This document shows positions 45,576 to 58,724 of a DNA stretch of 64,000 nt, piece by piece. This stretch comes from Cotesia glomerata (taxonomy: Eukaryota; Arthropoda; Insecta; Hymenoptera; Braconidae): assembly GCF_020080835.1 (NCBI RefSeq), contig NC_058163.1, forward strand, positions 8,839,318 through 8,903,317. The letters run 5' to 3'. How positions within the stretch are numbered: the stretch's first letter is position 1; every line of letters begins with the position of its first letter. The notes beneath the pieces are model-generated. The model saw only the letters and a program-made list of their open reading frames with translations, was not told the DNA's origin and did no database searches. Made by a program: the position numbers and the translations under genes.

Positions 45576-46970
45576 TTATAGTCATTTTGTTTTTGCTCTT
45601 TCAATATAAACACGTGTTTCATATTATAAACAAGGTAATGCAAATGAAAATTTCATTCTTTTGAACATTGGAAAATAGAAAATGTTTAACCGATAGAAAA
45701 AACATTCAATAGAAATTTATATGAGGAGTTGCGCCTTCGGGCTTGATCGCTCCAACTCGTGTAAATTCGTGTCACACCATGGCTGTCGCTCATGCGCGCC
45801 CTGGTTAGCGGGAGAGAAGCCGGCTCGCGTGGCGGGCGGAAAGCAGTTGTGCTTGGACGCTTGTACTAGTACGACTACTCTGAGTCTATCGTTTTCTGAT
45901 TTATCACGTATAATACGCATTTACTTTAACACTTAAAATTTTCATTAAATATTATTAATTTCATTAATTTCAATTACCAATTAAATTCTCGAATCATTAA
46001 ATTTCATTAGTAATTATTCAGTGAGTTAAATAAATCAAAATTAATAAGTGACGCCACGCGGTTATTACGCGCCATATTGAGAAAGGATTGCATCAGCCAC
46101 GCGGCTTTAGTCAATCCATAGTTAATACGCAATACTTATAATAAATTACATTAAATTCATCGTTCGACATTTAACCATCATTCTATCAAATCAAATTTCA
46201 TCAATTATTCAATTCTGACGTCAAATTATCTAATTAGTTCCTACACTAATAATTATAATCTATCAGTATTTACACTGACGTTGTACGTCGATTAATTAGT
46301 ATTGCACTATCAATCGACTCTAGTTAACTTAAAAGTTAGCGTCAATTCACGAATTCTGAATTAATACATTTTGCGTTTCTAAGAAGGTTGAGCTCACCTC
46401 GTGTTGATTGCGACGGCAATTTACACATAGTCTTATTCGCACTACACGCTTTGCGTTCTTACTTGTACATTTTTTCATTCGAGGAGGTTTTTTCTCAGTG
46501 CAACTGAGTTTTCCTCCTCTGGGGATAAATAAATCTTCATTTTATTCCCCTACAAATCGACGCACAATTTATTTAATATCCTAATCCCAAATTAACTATA
46601 ATTTTTAAAACAATTACGGAAACTATCCTAAGTGGATAGTTTTCGACAAAACAGAAAATATAATTCAATTATATCTTTTGTCAAAGAAGTGAAGTGTTAT
46701 TTTAGTGAAACTTAAATAATGCACAGTTATTTTCTTGGTAAATAGTAATCAATAAACCAAAGAAAGGCCAAAAACTTGTCGTATATATTTCAGTATATAT
46801 GTATGTATTTATAAAACGTTGGGGTGTTTTCTTGCCTACTCTTCAAAAGTACTTTGCAATTTACGTATTTTACCAAAAAATTTTTGTGAAATGAAGCTAA
46901 TAATCTAATGTTTACTCTATAGAATTCTTATTATTAGTTGCGTGTTAAGAGTAATAAGTATAATTCAAAC
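45576..46970. other. Upstream region of the Tnp2-like gene
   Basis: GC-richer at 45720-45900, then AT-rich with repeated CATTAATTT-type words. 46470-46520 has a small inverted repeat (GAGGAGGTTTTTTCTCAGT / CTGAGTTTTCCTCCTC). No gene recognised; presumably contains the promoter of the following gene. Confidence 0.4.
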
Positions 46971-47456
46971 ATGAAGCGAGGTCCATATCAATCCTACTTG
47001 AATCCGGGTGGTAGCGGTATTATTCCTCGATCAACATTTTATGCAAAATTGAAAAAGTATCGATCTGATATAAGTATAAATTAATTTTATAGCAATTATT
47101 ATTATGATGTTGAAATTAATAAATATCTAAAAATTTGTTTTTTCTAAATACTTAAATAGACTTCAAATAGGAAAATTGAAAAACTAGAAATGTATTTTTT
47201 AAAAACAATTTCTTAGTGATCACTCGTTTAAATAAATAATTAAATTGTCAATTATGTATTAATTTCAATATCATAAACATTTCCAATTACTAAAATAAGT
47301 ATTTAATGAAATTTCAATAAAAAAAAGTATTTGCAACTAAAAAGCAGTGCCATTGAGTCACACGCGAGATGAAAGGTAAATTTTGTCGTATATTATATGA
47401 AATAAATTGTTTAACTTATATTCACATTCATAAACACATATTTCATAATTATTAAC

Positions 47457-48420
47457 TTTCCGCTAAGAAAATTGAAAATTTTCAAAAATCGGGAAGTTAT
47501 TGTTTTTACCCCGTTTTTCGAAAATCGAGTTTTCATCAGATCTCGACGTTTTGAGGTCCAAGGAAGCTTCCCTGACTATTCCCGCGATGGTGTCCGTGCG
47601 GCTGTATGTGTGTGTGTTTGTATGTATGTAAACCTCTTGTATCTTTTGAACGGCTCGGCCGATCGGATCGAAATAGGTGGCGATCCAAAAAGTATCATTG
47701 CCATTAAATTTCGTGAAAATTTGAATCGATTCAGTTTGCTAGATTTTGAGAAATCTCAAAAATAAAATTTTCAAAAAATCGTTTTCTTGGAATAACTTCT
47801 AAACGGCTTTACCGATCAATTCCAAAAACTAATCAGCTCTTAAGCTTAAAAAACCAAGTCGATTGCCACCAGTCCCATCATAATCGATTGATTCGTTCGA
47901 GAGTTATCGAAAACGAAAAATTTCGAAAAAAGTGTTTTTTTCACATAACTTCGAGATTTCTTTTTGAATCATTTTTGACAAAATGGAATAATTAAAACAG
48001 TCCAAAAAATCACGTGATCGTTGTCGAAATAATTCGGAAAAAGTGAATTTTTCAAATTTCTCTAAGATTTTCCGTTCAATCAGTTTGTGTTTAAAAGTAT
48101 ATCATAGATTCTGAAAAAGTGCGTGGAATACTGCCAACCGCGTGAAAATCGATTCATTCATTTAGAAATTATTGCAGTTTGAAAATTCAAAAAATACTGT
48201 TTAATTAAACGACTATCAGCCTTTTGAACTCGAAGAGCTCAAAAGCATACAAAAGCTATTTCTTTGAGCTCGGGGAGCTCAAAATAACACACAAATTGTA
48301 TTTTTGAGCTCGAAGAGCTCAGAAACGTCATAAGTACAATTTCAAGCGTTTAGGTATGGAATTGGCGGGAAGTTGCAGGGATGGCCTTTAGGGTCAACCG
48401 TTTTCCAGATTTTTTTTTAT
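47457..48420 (+). repeat. TTAACTTCCCGC family, near full-length copy
   Basis: Runs from TTAACTTTCCGCTAAGAAAA through ATCGGGAAGTTATTG, TCTCGACGTTTTGAGG, AAGCTTCCCTGACTATTCCC, a short TG tract at 47607-47630, ACTTTTGAACGG-like words, GAGCTCGAAGAGCTC motifs, to GGCGGGAAGTTGCAGGGATG and GGGTCAACCGTTTTCC. About 0.96 kb, no protein. A good guide for the family consensus. It sits in an intron of the Tnp2-like gene. Confidence 0.85.
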
Positions 48421-48744
48421 TAAGACTCGAAATTAATATGCGCACTCCTGAATATAAAGTTTACATATATTTTCATGCTTATAAAATATTCGACCAATCA
48501 AATCAGGAATAAATTGATGCCACATACATTTCATCTCAATTTTATGATGGGATCAAATTAAGAATTGTGAGTTACGTTTGCTCTACTTAAAATTAATTCA
48601 AACAAAATTAATTGTTTCAACCTTTATCAAATGAATAAAAATGATAGCAATACAGGTCAAATCAGAAGGAAATTCATTGGCTTTAATCTAAATCTTCAAG
48701 AAATGAGTTGATTCTCCTCAATCAAAAGTAATATCACAAAAAAA

Positions 48745-49398
48745 AAATTAGAATGACGGTTGACCCCAAAGGCCATCTCTGCATCTTCCCGCTCATTTTG
48801 TATTTAAGCGCTCAAAACTACACAATACGTTTTTGAGATCTTCCAGCTCAAATATATGATTTTTGTGTCAATTTGAGCTCTTCGAGCTCAAAATTCTAAT
48901 AGCAGTTTAATAAAACACAATTTTTTGAATTTTCAAAAAGCAATAACTTTTGAATGAATGAACTGATTTTCACGTAGTTGCCGGCATTTAACGCAGTTTT
49001 TAAAGCCCCATTAAGAACTTTCAATTTTAAATCGATCAAGCCAGGAATTTCGAAGTAATTCCGAAAAAGCACTTTTTTCGGTTTTCTTTCGACAACGATA
49101 ACTGACGAACGAATCAATCGATTTTGACCGGGCTTGCGATAATCGACGTGGTTTTTTGATCTTAAGAGCTGATTAGATCTTGGAATTGATCGGTAAAGCC
49201 ATTTAAAAGTAATTCCAAAAAATCCACATTTTAAAAAATTTTTTCTTGCAGTTTTTTTGAGATTTCTCAAAATCTACCGGTTCGAATCGGTCAAATGGTA
49301 TTAAAAATCTAAGTTTGGTCGAGCCCTTTCGAATGGCGTCAACCGCGATGAAATCGGTGAAGCTGTTCAAAAATTATAAAAGGGTCACACACACACAC

Positions 49399-49432
<34 letters not shown>

Positions 49433-51275
49433 GCTTCCGGAAAGGACGTTCAACAGTCGGCGCGATCCAGACAGTCGTAGGGACAGCGAGAGAAGCATGG
49501 ACTGGTAGCCTCAAAGCTCGTAAAGTATGCATTCTCCTCACGCTAGATGTCAAAAACGCATTTAACAGCGCGAATTGGGGAGATATCCTAGACGCTCTGG
49601 AACACAAATTTGACGCAAAGCCAGAGAATTTGGCAATAATCGACCACTACCTTGAAGAAAGAAAGCTAATAGCGGAAACTACAGAAGGACCACAAGAATA
49701 CGCCATAACGGCTGGCGTGCCGCAAGGCTCAACAATGGGGCCCGATTTATGGAACGCCGACTATGACGAGCTTCTTAAGATTCTGTTACCAAAGCAAGTA
49801 GAGCTAACGGGCTTTGCAGACGACGTCACGGCCACGATAATAGTAGACAGCGAAGAGGAGGCCGAACTACTAGTTCGGGAAACCATTGATGCCGTCGAGA
49901 CTTGGCTCGATAAACACCACTTGAAACTCGCCAAGCACAAAACCGAGATGGTCGTTCTGACTTGTCAGAAATGGTTCCCAAAACCATTCGCTGTGGACAT
50001 GGGAGGAACAACACTAACGTCAACAAGGGCCCTGCGCTATCTGGGGGTAATGATAGACGAGAAACTATCTTTTCGCGAACACCTCGATAATGCATGCCAG
50101 AAAGCCAGCAAGACGGTGTCTAGCCTAGCAAGAATTATGACCAACACCATGGGACCAAGAACAAACAAGAGAAGAGTTCTTCTAGAAGCAGTTCACTCGG
50201 TACTGCTTTATGGAGCTGAGATATGGGCAGACATATTAAAGCAGAAGACCTACCGGCGAAAGATAGCAGCAGTACAGCGGCGAGGCGCTCTCAGGGTTGC
50301 CTGCGCCTACCGCACAGTTTCCGAAGCGGCTGTATTGGTCATTGCAGGAGCCACGCCCATCGACCTATTAGCGTTCGAGAGAGTTAAACTCTATGACGCT
50401 AAAGATAGTGACGAAAACATGAAGGACGCAAGAACGAGGATAAAGGCGGAAACGCAGCAAGAGTGGCAGGACCGATAGACATCGGGAGAGATGGGCAGAT
50501 GGACAGCGCGCCTGATCCCAAACATCAATGTCTGGCTTTCTCGAAAGCACGGGGACACGGACTTCTTCCTGACCCAGCTATTGACGGGACATGGGCAGTT
50601 CAATGCCTATCTTTTCAAGATGGGTTTGCACAGCATACCAACGTGCAAATACTGCCCAGACAAAATTGACAACGCTGAGCACACGTTTTTCGAGTGTGAT
50701 CAGTGGAAGGACGACAGAATCAGCACCAAAGAAACAATAGGCACAACGCTCTCCCCTGAGAGCTTGATAACCTGCATGATCACAAAAGAAGAAAACTGGT
50801 CAGCTGTCGCAGCCTACGCGCAGCGCCTTTTAAACGAAAAAATCGCAGAAAGGGATTAGAAACCAGTAGTAACAAGAAGTAGGTGTCGTGAGACACAACA
50901 TGGACTGGATCGAAGTAATGCTAACGCGGTCCCGATCCAGTCTTCCCTGTAACATCTATGGGGAAAGGAGAGAGGAGGATGTTTAGTCGGTATTGTTGCA
51001 AAATAATATTGACTTCTGAGTCTGACATACCCAGGCACCAACACCAAGTCCTGGCATACGTAAATGTATTTTACCTCCTCAAAAAAAAAAAAAAAAACAC
51101 ACACACATACAGACATACAGGCATACGGACATCATCGGGAAAACATTCAAGGAAGCTTCCTTGGACCTCAAAACGTCGAGATCTGATGAAAACTCGATTT
51201 TCGAAAAACGGGGTAAAACAAATAACTTTCCGATTTTTGAAATTCTTCGATTTCTTTAGCGGGAAGTTAAAAATT
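48745..51275 (-). repeat. TTAACTTCCCGC family, inverted copy split by a LINE
   Basis: Same consensus in reverse: GGTTGACCCC..GGCCATC at the left, AACTTTCCGATTTTTGAA and TTAGCGGGAAGTT at 51222-51269. Its (AC)n tract is opened by the LINE at 49429-51097. Confidence 0.85.
49429..51097 (+). mobile_element. R1-like LINE, 5'-truncated, in an (AC)n tract
   Basis: The open frame starts inside the reverse transcriptase at GFRKGRSTVGAIQ and shows LTLDVKNAFNSANW, the GVPQGSTMGP motif, catalytic FADDV, then a thumb-like region and a CCHC-type knuckle (CKYCPDKIDNAEHTFFEC). The frame is open to 50859 except for one in-frame TAG at 50476-50478. A short 3' UTR ends in poly(A) at 51081-51097. Both junctions are in AC repeats: ACACAC upstream and ACACACAC directly after the A-run. 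The endonuclease and ORF1 are missing. R1-clade lineages that target simple repeats are known (Waldo/Mino type); assignment to one of them is inference. Confidence 0.88.
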
Positions 51276-51412
51276 AATATGATTCAAGAGGAAAATTCTT
51301 GAACGAAGAAAACAATTTTGAAGAGGGTAATCTTCTTGAATCAAATAAAATTTCCTTAAATTAAGAAAAATTTATTAGTTCAAGAATTTTTCTACTCAAA
51401 TCAAGAAGATTA

Positions 51413-52010
51413 AGGAACACAACTAGTGTAAAATTTTCAAAAAATTAATTTTTTTTTCGTATTTTGATGGGTTATACCTCTAAAAATAACGATTTAAAAT
51501 TTTTAATTGATATCTCAAATAGTTTTTGAGTTACAGCCATTGAAAGAGTAGCCACTCGACAGTAAGAATAGGATCATTTGATCTTTAAACGCGTTTTTCT
51601 CGAAACAGCATTTTTCGAATTTGCTGCAGTGATTACTCGGAGACAAATGATCCGATCACCATCAAATTTTTTTCTGCGTGTTCTGTATATAGTTCTCCAT
51701 ACAATGACCTATCAGTTTTTTGATCTGAACAATATCTCCTAGTTGAACGAGATTTTTTTTTTTTGTTTTATTCATAGAGAAGGCCGGAATACTGCAACAG
51801 TGGCGGACCTTTTTTCAGTGCCGTCAGAAATCGCGTGTAACTTGGAAAATATTTAATTTTTTCCTTCAAAAATTTTACTGTATATCCTTAAAATATGTAT
51901 TAATATACCCTTAAAATTTTAAAACAATTCTTATAGGAGTTTTTTTTATTTTAATTTCCAAAAATCACCTTTTTTTTAGGCTGTCACAATAGTTGTGTCC
52001 CTTAACTTCT
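51413..52010. repeat. Possible TIR element
   Basis: GGAACACAACTAGTGT at 51413 and the complement of ACAATAGTTGTGTCCC at 51988-52003 are inverted near-copies bounding about 590 bp without a coding frame. Flanks carry CTTGAATCAAG-type words. Confidence 0.45.
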
Positions 52011-52792
52011 TAAAAATTATATACTTGATTCAAGAACATTTTTTTTTTGTGTGTAAATCTATACAAATGGCGAGTTAGGTATTTATTTAGTTATGTAGAT
52101 CGAAAAAAAAAATGTACAGGTTACGTAGATCAATGTACATGTAATTTAAACAAATATGACAATTTTGATCCCTCTATATTTTCGTGCTTTTAATTATTTC
52201 AAACTTGTTATTATTTTATTTAAATATACTTAATTATATTGAATTATAATCTATAGATCTACGTAGATCACAAATTCTCTTTTTCGGGTTATCTGATTTA
52301 ACTCTAATAAAACAAATTTTTTGTGTGTTTTAATGTAGATTGCGAATGCAAATTATCAAATTTCAAATCAAAACGTTTATGGTGATGATACGAATGCAAG
52401 TGTTCCATCGTGTCACAAGGAAATTTTAGTTGACGACTCATTTTCAATTGATTCTGCTTCTCCTAACAATCAACAAACTTCAACTACCACCCATTCGGTA
52501 TATAATTCGTGGTTTTTTGGGGACTAATGAAGAATTCCTTCATGAAGAAATCTGGTTTGACGTAAGTTACTTACATTATAGTTAAAAAATTTTTTTTTTC
52601 AATATATTTATTACATTTTTATTACAGGCCGAAAATTCATCACTGATAGATGACCATAATATGGATTATAATAACGAAGCTAGTGAGGTATATTATGTCA
52701 TTTAATACATCAAAATAAATCAAAAAGTTATTGAATATATGAGGCATTTCATTATGACGAATTATTATCTTCACAATTGGTCTACTTTTAAC

Positions 52793-52948
52793 TTCCCGCT
52801 AAAAATCTCAGATTTTCAAAAATCGGGAAGTTATTGTTTTTACCCCGATTGGCAAAAATCGAGTTTTCATCAGATCTCGACGTTTGAAGGTCACAGGAAG
52901 CTTCCCTGACTACCCCCGCGATGTTGTCACTATGTCATGCAGCATGTA

Positions 52949-52980
<32 letters not shown>

Positions 52981-53760
52981 ACTATGTGACTCGCTTATAA
53001 CTTTTGAACGGTTGAACCGATTTCATCGCGGTTGGTGCCATTCGAAAGGGCTACGCTGAACTTAGATTTCTGAGAATTTGAACCGATTCGGACCGATAGA
53101 TTTTAAGAAATCTTGAAAATCTTAAAAATAAGAAAAAATCCTTTTTGAAAGTAGTTTTTTTGGAATATCTTTTAAACGGCTCTATCGATCAACTTCAAAA
53201 ACTAATCCGCCCTTAAGCTTGAAAAACCACGCCGATCGGCGTCAACCCGATCAAAATCGGTTGATTCGTTCGAGAGATAGCGTGAACGAAAGAAAACCGA
53301 AAAAACCGAAAAAGTGTTTTTCACATAACTTCGTCATTTCTTCTCGGATCACTTTTGATGACATAGCATAATTTATAGAGCTTAAAAACCGCGTCGATTG
53401 CCGCCAAAAACGTAGAAATCGGTTAATTAGTTCAAAAGATATCGTCAATAAAAGATTTGAAAACAAGTGTTTTTAAAATCACTGCGACATTTTTAACTTC
53501 CCACTAACAAAATCGAAGATTTTCAAAAAATTAGGAAGTTATTGTTTTCACCCTGTTTTTTTTCTTTACTCACGTCTTAACGATAATAATTTTTGAATGA
53601 GCTTGGATAGCTCAAAATGACACGAAAATTATATTTATGAGCTCGAAAGCGCAAAAAAGTAATAAGTGCAATTTTTAAGCGCTTAAGTATGGAATTAGCG
53701 GGAAGTTACCGGGATGGCCGTTAGGGTCAATCGTTTTCCAAATTTTTTTTAGGGAAATAA
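52793..53760 (+). repeat. TTAACTTCCCGC family, direct copy
   Basis: Starts TTAACTTCCCGCTAAAAATC, carries a (TG)n run at 52954-52980 and ends with TTAGCGGGAAGTTACCGGGA, GGGTCAATCG. A short nested inverted fragment starts near 53492 (TTAACTTCCCACTAAC). Confidence 0.8.
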
Positions 53761-53879
53761 AACAAAAAATTAAGGCTATTTAATTAAACGAAAATGGTTT
53801 TTCGAGAAAATATAAAAAATTCAACCGATCTTAACGTACAGTTGGAAATTTTTTCAAAACTGTTTTCTAAAAGGAAATT

Positions 53880-54722
53880 AAAAAAAAAAAAACTTCCTGC
53901 TAATTCCGTTAATACCTGGCCGCTTTTTTTGAGCTCTTCGAGCTCAAAAATACAATCTGTGTGTTGTTTTGAACTCTCCGAGCTCAAAAAGATACCTTTT
54001 CTATGCTTTTGAGCTCAAAAGTCTGATAGAAGTTTCATAGAACACTATTTTTTGAATTTTCAAACCGCAATAACTTTTGAATGAATGAACCGATTTTTAC
54101 GCAGTTGGCGGCATTCTACGCAGTTTCTTAAGCCTCATAAAAAATTTCTAAGTTTCAATTAGTCAAACTAGAAATTTCGGAGTGACTCCGAAAAAACACT
54201 TTTTTTAGTTTTCTTTCGTTCACGATATCTCTCGAACGAATCCACCGATTTTGACCGGATTGGCGGCGATCGACGTGGTTTTTTAAGATTGAGAGCTGAT
54301 TAGTTTTTAGAATCGATCGGTAGAGCCGTTTAAAAGTTATTCCAAAAAAACCACTTCTGAAAAAAATTTTTTTCCTATTTTTTTTTAGATTTCTCCAAAT
54401 TTCTCAAAATCTATTGGTCCGAATCGGTTCGAATTTTCAGGAAATCTAAGTTTGGCGAAGCCCTTTCAAATGGCACCAACCGCGATGAAATCGGTTCAAC
54501 CGTTCAAAAGTTATAAGAGGTTTACATACTTACACAAACACACACAGACACACACATCCACATACATACAGACATAGTGAAACCCTCGCGGGAATAGTCG
54601 GGGAAGCTTCCTAGGACCTCAAAACGTCGAGATCTGATGAAAACTCGATTTCAAAAAACGGGGTAAAAACAATAACTTCCCGATTTTTGAAAATTTTAAA
54701 ATTTCTTAGCGGAAAGTTAAAA
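53880..54722 (-). repeat. TTAACTTCCCGC family, inverted copy
   Basis: Starts with ACTTCCTGCTAATTCCG, keeps the GAGCTCTTCGAGCTC words, a short CACAC tract (54535-54560), CTTCCTAGGACCTCAAAACG and ends CTTAGCGGAAAGTTAAAAAT, back to back with the next copy. Confidence 0.8.
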
Positions 54723-55748
54723 ATTAGAAAAACGGTAGACCCTCAAGGCCATCCGTGCAACTTCCCGCTAATTCCATACCTAGGTGCATAAAACTGCACT
54801 AATGATGGTTTTGAGCTCTTCGAGCTCAAAAATACAATTTATGTGTTATTTTGAGCTATTCGAGTTTAAAAAGATAGCTTTTCTATGCTTTTGAGCTCTT
54901 CGAGCTCAAAAATCTGATAGAAGTTTCATAGAACAATATTTTTAAAATTTTCAAACCGCATTAACTTTTGAATGAACCAACTGATTTTCACGTGGTTGGC
55001 AGCATTTGACGCAATTTTTTTAGTTTCATAAAGTATCTTCAAGTTTGAATTGATAAAATTAGAGAATTTCGAGTAATTCCAAAAAAACACTTTTTCGGTT
55101 TTCTTTCGTTCATGATATCTCTTGAACGAATTGACCAATTTTGACCGGCTTGACGACGATCGACGTAATTTTTTCATGCTAAAGACTGATTACTTTTTGA
55201 AATCGATCAGTGCAGCCGTTTAAAAGTTATTCCAAAAAATGTCGGAGTTATGTTAAAAAAACACTTGTTTCCAAATATTTTATCGAGGATTTCTCTCGAA
55301 CCAATCAACCGATTTTTACGTTCTTGGCGGCGATCGACGCTGCTTTTTAAGCTTTGAATTTATTTTATATCGTCAGAAACGATCCGAGAAGAAATGACGA
55401 AGTTATGTCAAAAAAACACTTTTTTCGGTTTTCTTACGTTCACGATATCTCTCGAACGAATCAATCGATTTTGAGCGGATTAGCGACGATCGGCGTGGTT
55501 TTTCAAGCTTAAAGGCAGATTAGTTTTTGAATTTGATCGATAAAGCTGTTTAAAACTTATTCCAAAAAAACCACTTTCAAAAAAAATTTTTTTTTTTTTT
55601 TTTTGAGATTTTTCAAAATTTCTCAAAATCTATCGGTCCGAATCGGTTCAAATTTACAGGAAATCTAAGTTTGAGGGAACTATTTAGAACGCCGTTTAGT
55701 AGATTCCGATCGGTTTAGTCATTCAAAAGTTATAAGCGAGTCACATAG

Positions 55749-55822
<74 letters not shown>

Positions 55823-58252
55823 ACTCGGGGCAGAAGAGATACTGCTACCGGGCGCGTCTCCCCGAGCGGATGGGAGAACGCTCGCTGTCCTTGGATGACA
55901 CTGAGTCTCTTAGTTGACAAGGTACAGAGGGTAGGAGCTAAATAAAATACGCTCCCGTGGACAAAACTCCCCTTAATGGGTTGGTCACACTAACTGACCT
56001 AGCAAGAAGAAGATCGTTCTCTGTTGTAACCCACTGGTTCTGTCCGGAACCTGTGTCGTAGTTTCCGACGACGCAGGCCACGGCTGATGTGAGCTTGCTC
56101 TGCCGAGGTGTAAGTTACAGCAGTAGATCAGGAGCCAGCCACCTCGGGCCTTGATCAGGGAGTACGCAGTGAGTGCTAGAGATCGGAATCTTCACCGCTT
56201 CGAGCGAGTCTAGTCCGTCCGTGTATTCCGGGACTGGCTAAGTGTCGACTAGGCCTCAGGGAACTGGAGTAGGAGTACTATCTCCGAGGATACACCCGTT
56301 CCTAGTTATGACAACCCGCTCCACTCCGTACGATGCGCTGGTAAATAAAAAAAGTATGAGTAATTTACAGGAAACAAACAAGAGTGGAAACAGGCTACAT
56401 GCCCAACAAGCAGCGATTGACGCAAGCGCTCAAACGCCTTGAAAAGCTGATCAGTGAGTTGAATAATTTCGTCCAAACAAAGGTCAACATTCACAAAGAG
56501 ATAAAGGCCAAGACGAATGGTGTAGCTAACGCCCTTCAAAGGTTTGAGAAGCTGGACGAGGAGTGGCGCTCATCATTGCAGCGCATTTCCCATGCTACAC
56601 CGGAGAAAGCCTGTCAGGCTGTCGTCGCGACTGACGAAGCAATGGACACCGGAGCCGAAGGTGACGGTGAATCAGTCGCGGAAGACAGAAGTAAAGCCAG
56701 CAGCAAGTCAGGTAAGAGAAAAGATCGACCTTCTCCTGACCCAGCAATCAGCCAAGTCGTGAAGAAAAGCCCTGAGAAAAAGGATTTGAAGAAAAGAATC
56801 CTGAGATACGACACGAAGAATGGTCCAAAAGAGTATGATATTACCGGAGGTGTACCCCAGGGTTCCGTTCTGGGTCCACTTCTGTGGAATGTCATGTATG
56901 ATGGCTTGCTGAGACTGACTCTTCCAAGAAGTGTCAAGCTTGTTGCATATGCAGATGATATAGCTGTCGTAATCGTTGCTAAACACCTAGATGAGATAAA
57001 CCACATGTTCGGTATCACCTTTGAGAAAGTTAATCGGTGGATGGACTCAATGAATCTACAACTGGCTAAACAGAAGACTGAGGCTGTGCTTATTACCAGC
57101 AGAAAAGTGATAGAGACCATAAAGCTGAAAGTCGGAGAACAAGAAATCACATCACAACCATGTATCCGATATCTGGGAGTGATGCTTGATACCCGACTCA
57201 ACTTTAAGCACCAAGTCGAACACGTGAGTGCAAAAGCATCAGCAGTGGTAGCTAGCTTAGCACGACTGATGCCAAACGTTGGAGGCCCAAAGCAGAGCAA
57301 AAGACTACTGCTATCATCTGTAGTCACATCAATGCTCACTTACGGAATATCTATCTGGGCGGACGCACTAGAGAAGCAAGAATCATGAAGAAAGGCTGGA
57401 CCAGTCTACCGTCTGAGTGCCTTAAGAGTAGCAAGCACCTTCCGCACAATATCTATGGAAGCAGTGTGTGTCATTTCCGGAACTTTGTCTCTCAGAGTCT
57501 TAGCTAAGTAAAGACGGATCCTTTACCAACGAAAGAAGTCAACCACACTAAGCGCTGAGAAGCTTAGAACAGAAGAACGGCAGAAGAGCATAAGTCGATG
57601 GTAACTAAAGTGTCATGCCACAGTGAAGTGTAGGTGGACGCATCGTCTCATATCAAGGATCAACGTTTGACTAAACCGGAGTCACGGTGAGGTCAACTAT
57701 TATCTTACGTAGATGTTATCAGGACACGGCTGTTTCCGGGCGTATCTCCACCGCTTTAAGCATGATAATTCCCCAGAGTGCCCGTCCTGCCCAGGAGTCA
57801 ATGAAGATGCAGAGCACGTCTTCTTTGAGTGCCCACGTTTTTATCCACAGCGAGATGAGCTGGAGAATATCCTGAAGAGGAAAATCCAACCAGAGACAAT
57901 AGTAGAAGCAATGCTGTCATCAGAGGCTGCCTGGAACGCCACAAACACGTTTGTCACGGGACTCCTCTCAGACCTGCGGTCCATGGAAAGAAGAAGAGTG
58001 AATGACGCCAATTAGAAGGAGGAAAGAATAACACCTTAGCCACCAGAAGAAACAGCAGTAGCTAGATCCTCCCCTCACGAAGTAATGCCTGACGGCGGTT
58101 TCCATGAGGGATTAGGGGAAAGAGGAAAAGGGATTTACGGTTTAGTGGGTAGGGGCGCTAGCGTCGAGTTTTAGTATGACACTGCGTCGAGTCGCCACAT
58201 ATCCAGGCCAAACAGCTATGCCTAGAATCCGTAAAAAGGATACCCCCCCCCC

Positions 58253-58284
<32 letters not shown>

Positions 58285-58458
58285 ACATACATACATACAT
58301 ACAGACATCGTGACAACCTCGCGGGAGTAGTCAGGGAAGCTTCCTATGACCTTAAAACGTCGAGATCTGATGAAAACTCGATTTTTGCAAAACGGGGTGA
58401 AAACAATAACTTCCCGATTTCTGAAAATTTTCGATTTTCTTAGCGGGAAGTTGAAAAT
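54723..58458 (-). repeat. TTAACTTCCCGC family, inverted copy split by a LINE
   Basis: Left part 54723-55816 ends in a long (AC)n run (55748-55816); the right part resumes with ACATACATACATACAG at 58284 and ends TTAGCGGGAAGTTGAAAAT at 58440-58458. The LINE at 55817-58283 opens the AC tract. Confidence 0.85.
55817..58283 (+). mobile_element. R1-like LINE with an internal deletion, in an (AC)n tract
   Basis: Starts right after (AC)n with a GC-rich 5' UTR-like region (55817-56308) and ORF1 sequence (MTTRSTPYDALVNKK..., frame change near 56440). The frame 56384-57388 joins an ORF1-like N terminus (coiled coil RLEKLISELNNFVQTKVN, then Ser/Lys-rich) straight to the last part of a reverse transcriptase (GVPQGSVLGPLLWNV, YADDIAVV): the endonuclease and the first half of RT are deleted, with the junction near 56790. 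Damage follows at 57388-57712; the CCHC-type knuckle (CPSCPGVNEDAEHVFFEC) remains open at 57713-58015. A poly(A) of about 27 ends at 58283. Not capable of self-movement. Confidence 0.88.
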
Positions 58459-58724
58459 ACATTGAAAAAACAAAGTATTGAAATAAGTAAATTTTCGCAA
58501 AAAAATACAATTCATTTAAAATAAAATAGTATTTTTATTGTAATCGATAAAAAAAATTTGAAAATTACCTTAAAAAAATTTTTGTTAGCGTAGAAATAGA
58601 TGAAAAATTTTCAGACAAATCTTAAAGTTTCGCGTAAAAAATGCGGTAATTTGGCATGGAATGCCCTTTATACAAATTTTTCCATAATTTACAAAGTATC
58701 CATGGTAGTGTGTTATTTTTACAG

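Noticed and set aside
45721..45936. Overlapping plus and minus frames in a GC-richer patch
   Set aside because: No recognisable domain, splice context or codon pattern; both strands are open by composition alone.
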